Shown here: positions 62,769 through 64,000 of the stretch, in pieces
Position numbering within the stretch: the stretch's first letter is position 1
How the letters are laid out: every line of letters begins with the position of its first letter
DNA from: Methylotuvimicrobium sp. KM2
Lineage (GTDB): Bacteria; Pseudomonadota; Gammaproteobacteria; Methylococcales; Methylomonadaceae
Assembly (NCBI RefSeq): GCF_038051925.1
Contig: NZ_CP150634.1
Span: 3,728,300-3,792,299, forward strand
DNA length: 64,000 nt
Direction of reading: 5' to 3'
Translations under genes and position numbers: made by a program
The notes under the pieces: generated by a model
The model's database searches: none
What the model saw: the letters and a program-made list of their open reading frames with translations, nothing else
Told to the model about the DNA's origin: nothing

Positions 62769-63650
62769 TTATGAGCCTCTGACTTGCGCCATGACTTCTT
62801 CGGCAAAATTTTCTTCTTTTTTCTCGATACCTTCGCCAACTTCGAACCGGGTAAAGCGAATAACGGCATTACCTTTTGACTTGACCAATTCGCCGACGGT
62901 GACTTTGTCGTCCTTAACGAAAGACTGGCCCAACAAGGTAACTTCGGCAAGAAACTTTTTGATTCTTCCGCTCACCATTTTTTCGATAATCTCAGCCGGC
63001 TTTCCACTTTCCAAAGCTTGCGCGGAAAAAATTTCTTTTTCTTTCTCAATTGCTTCTTGAGAAACTTGATCTTCGGAAACACAAGCCGGGTTGATTGCAG
63101 CAACATGCATCGCAATGTCCTTACCTAATGCCTCATCGGCTTTTTCCAGCGCGACCAATACGCCGATCTTACTGCCGTGCAAATAACATGCAGCACCGCC
63201 GTCGGACAAATTGTATTTTTCAAAACGTCTAATCGCGATATTTTCACCCAGTTTTGCAATCAGTTCACGGCGAACCTCGTCGACCGTCTTGCCGTTTGGC
63301 AGTTTCAGGTCCAACACTTGCTCGGGTGTTTGCACATCCGCGTTTAAAATAGCGTCGGTGACATTGTTGACGAAATTGACGAAATCATCACCTTTCGCAA
63401 CGAAATCGGTTTCGCAATTGATGTCGGCAATCGCCGCCGTTTTAGCATCGTCGCTGACTTTTACGCCCACCACACCTTCCGCAGCAGTCCGTCCGGATTT
63501 TTTATCGGCTTTTGCTAAACCGGCTTTTCGCATATTTTCGATAGCGACTTCCAGATCACCGTTTGCTTCAACTAGTGCTTTTTTGCATTCCATCATACCG
63601 GAACCGGTTCTTTCCCGTAGTTCCTTAACCATTGCAGCTGATATGCTCAT
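62769..63650 (-). CDS. tsf: Elongation factor Ts
   Basis: This 293-residue factor exchanges GDP on EF-Tu. It has the N-terminal UBA-like [25 protein letters not shown], the core [15 protein letters not shown] and a late [15 protein letters not shown]. It follows rpsB as in most bacteria; a hairpin lies in the 115-bp gap between them, and a strong terminator follows the gene. Confidence 0.97.
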   Translation of the reverse strand: MSISAAMVKELRERTGSGMMECKKALVEANGDLEVAIENMRKAGLAKADKKSGRTAAEGVVGVKVSDDAKTAAIADINCETDFVAKGDDFVNFVNNVTDAILNADVQTPEQVLDLKLPNGKTVDEVRRELIAKLGENIAIRRFEKYNLSDGGAACYLHGSKIGVLVALEKADEALGKDIAMHVAAINPACVSEDQVSQEAIEKEKEIFSAQALESGKPAEIIEKMVSGRIKKFLAEVTLLGQSFVKDDKVTVGELVKSKGNAVIRFTRFEVGEGIEKKEENFAEEVMAQVRGS

Positions 63651-63680
63651 TTCTCGTTTTTCCTCTTTATTCTTAACTAT

Positions 63681-63710
63681 AAAAAACGCCTCCCGTTAGG
63701 AGGCGCTTTT
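63681..63710 (-). terminator. Hairpin with T-run between rpsB and tsf (attenuator or terminator)
   Basis: On the minus strand GCGCCTCC, a short loop and GGGAGGCG are followed by TTTTTT. A terminator-like hairpin between rpsB and tsf is known from other gammaproteobacteria, where it lets only part of the transcription continue into tsf. Confidence 0.8.
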
Positions 63711-63765
63711 CAGTTCAATGCGCCATTGCCTTTGAAGAGCTAATTGCCCTTCACCGCACCGACGC

Positions 63766-64000
63766 TTACTCTGCGTTTGCTTCGACTTCTGATTCCTCAA
63801 CAAAATCATCGACCTGGGCCGATAAGTTCAATGTCGCGGATTTCGCTTCCAATACTGCATCTGCTACGGATTGGCAGTAAAGTTTAACCGCTCGAATGGA
63901 GTCATCGTTACCCGGTATGATGTAATCAACGCTTTCAGGGGAATTGTTCGAATCGACAATCCCAACTACAGGTATACCGAGTTTTTTAGCTTCGCCAATC
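63766..64000 (-). CDS. rpsB: 30S ribosomal protein S2 (C-terminal part; N-terminus beyond window)
   Basis: The last 77 residues are visible. They read [40 protein letters not shown] and an acidic tail ending EVEANAE before TAA. The [14 protein letters not shown] motif is diagnostic of S2, which binds the small subunit near S1. The tail is acidic as in other gammaproteobacteria. The gene continues beyond the right edge. Confidence 0.95.
   Translation of the reverse strand, partial: IGEAKKLGIPVVGIVDSNNSPESVDYIIPGNDDSIRAVKLYCQSVADAVLEAKSATLNLSAQVDDFVEESEVEANAE

Overview
The window looks like a chromosomal segment of a gammaproteobacterium. The closest fit is a methanotroph-like Methylococcales genome, inferred from protein character, moderate GC and the dense families of short palindromic repeats; no methane-oxidation gene is present, so this placement is an inference. 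Almost all genes are ordinary chromosomal genes. The unusual layer is a set of at least six families of short non-coding mobile-type repeats (called A to F here) that sit in nearly every gap and in places reshape the genes beside them.

Layout. 1-1268: partial CHASE-PAS sensor running off the left edge. 1466-3290: three small exported proteins (DUF4124, DUF2782, HEAT-repeat lipoprotein). 3678-10212 (minus): riboflavin and housekeeping cluster nrdR-ribD, ribE-ribBX, ribH-nusB-thiL-pgpA. 10421-22122 (minus): type II secretion operon gspE-F-G-H-I-J-K-L-M-C/N-D, with repeats at the G/H, H/I, I/J and K/L junctions. 22326-29072: surface glycan genes (GT4, ELM1-like, GT10, a GT-A-like protein, a FemAB/GNAT-like protein) plus a basic lipoprotein. 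29073-30359: repeats only. 30360-35560 (minus): chemosensory operon STAS-cheA-cheW-mcp. 35968-39097: APH/P-loop kinase fusion, then a small membrane protein and an SPFH lipoprotein lying between inverted repeats. 40116-44858 (plus): TonB receptor, YfiR-like protein and CHASE8-HAMP-GGDEF-EAL enzyme. 45007-53104 (minus): FHA-ABC transporter, Ser/Thr kinase, VWA protein, glycine-zipper lipoprotein, M48 protease and PP2C phosphatase. 53618-56337 (minus): TAT-exported multicopper oxidase and a DsbC-like protein. 56826-64000 (minus): the conserved rpsB-tsf-pyrH-frr-uppS-cdsA-dxr-rseP cluster, with rpsB cut by the right edge.

How the parts work together. The T2SS operon encodes most of an export machine (prepilin peptidase is not here). 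The TonB/YfiR/GGDEF-EAL operon probably couples an outer-membrane event to c-di-GMP. The kinase/phosphatase/FHA-transporter locus carries a complete phosphothreonine write-erase-read set on an export gene, together with periplasmic VWA, lipoprotein and protease partners; it is the best candidate here for a poorly described system. The repeats are modular: families A, B, C and F share a central core, a hairpin (D) is inserted in that core with 4-bp duplications, C lies inside B with a 9-bp duplication, and E is flanked by 11-bp duplications. B ends supply the start codons of gspI and gspJ and the stop codons of gspH, gspK and the kinase gene. An A element encodes the last 40 residues of the PP2C phosphatase.
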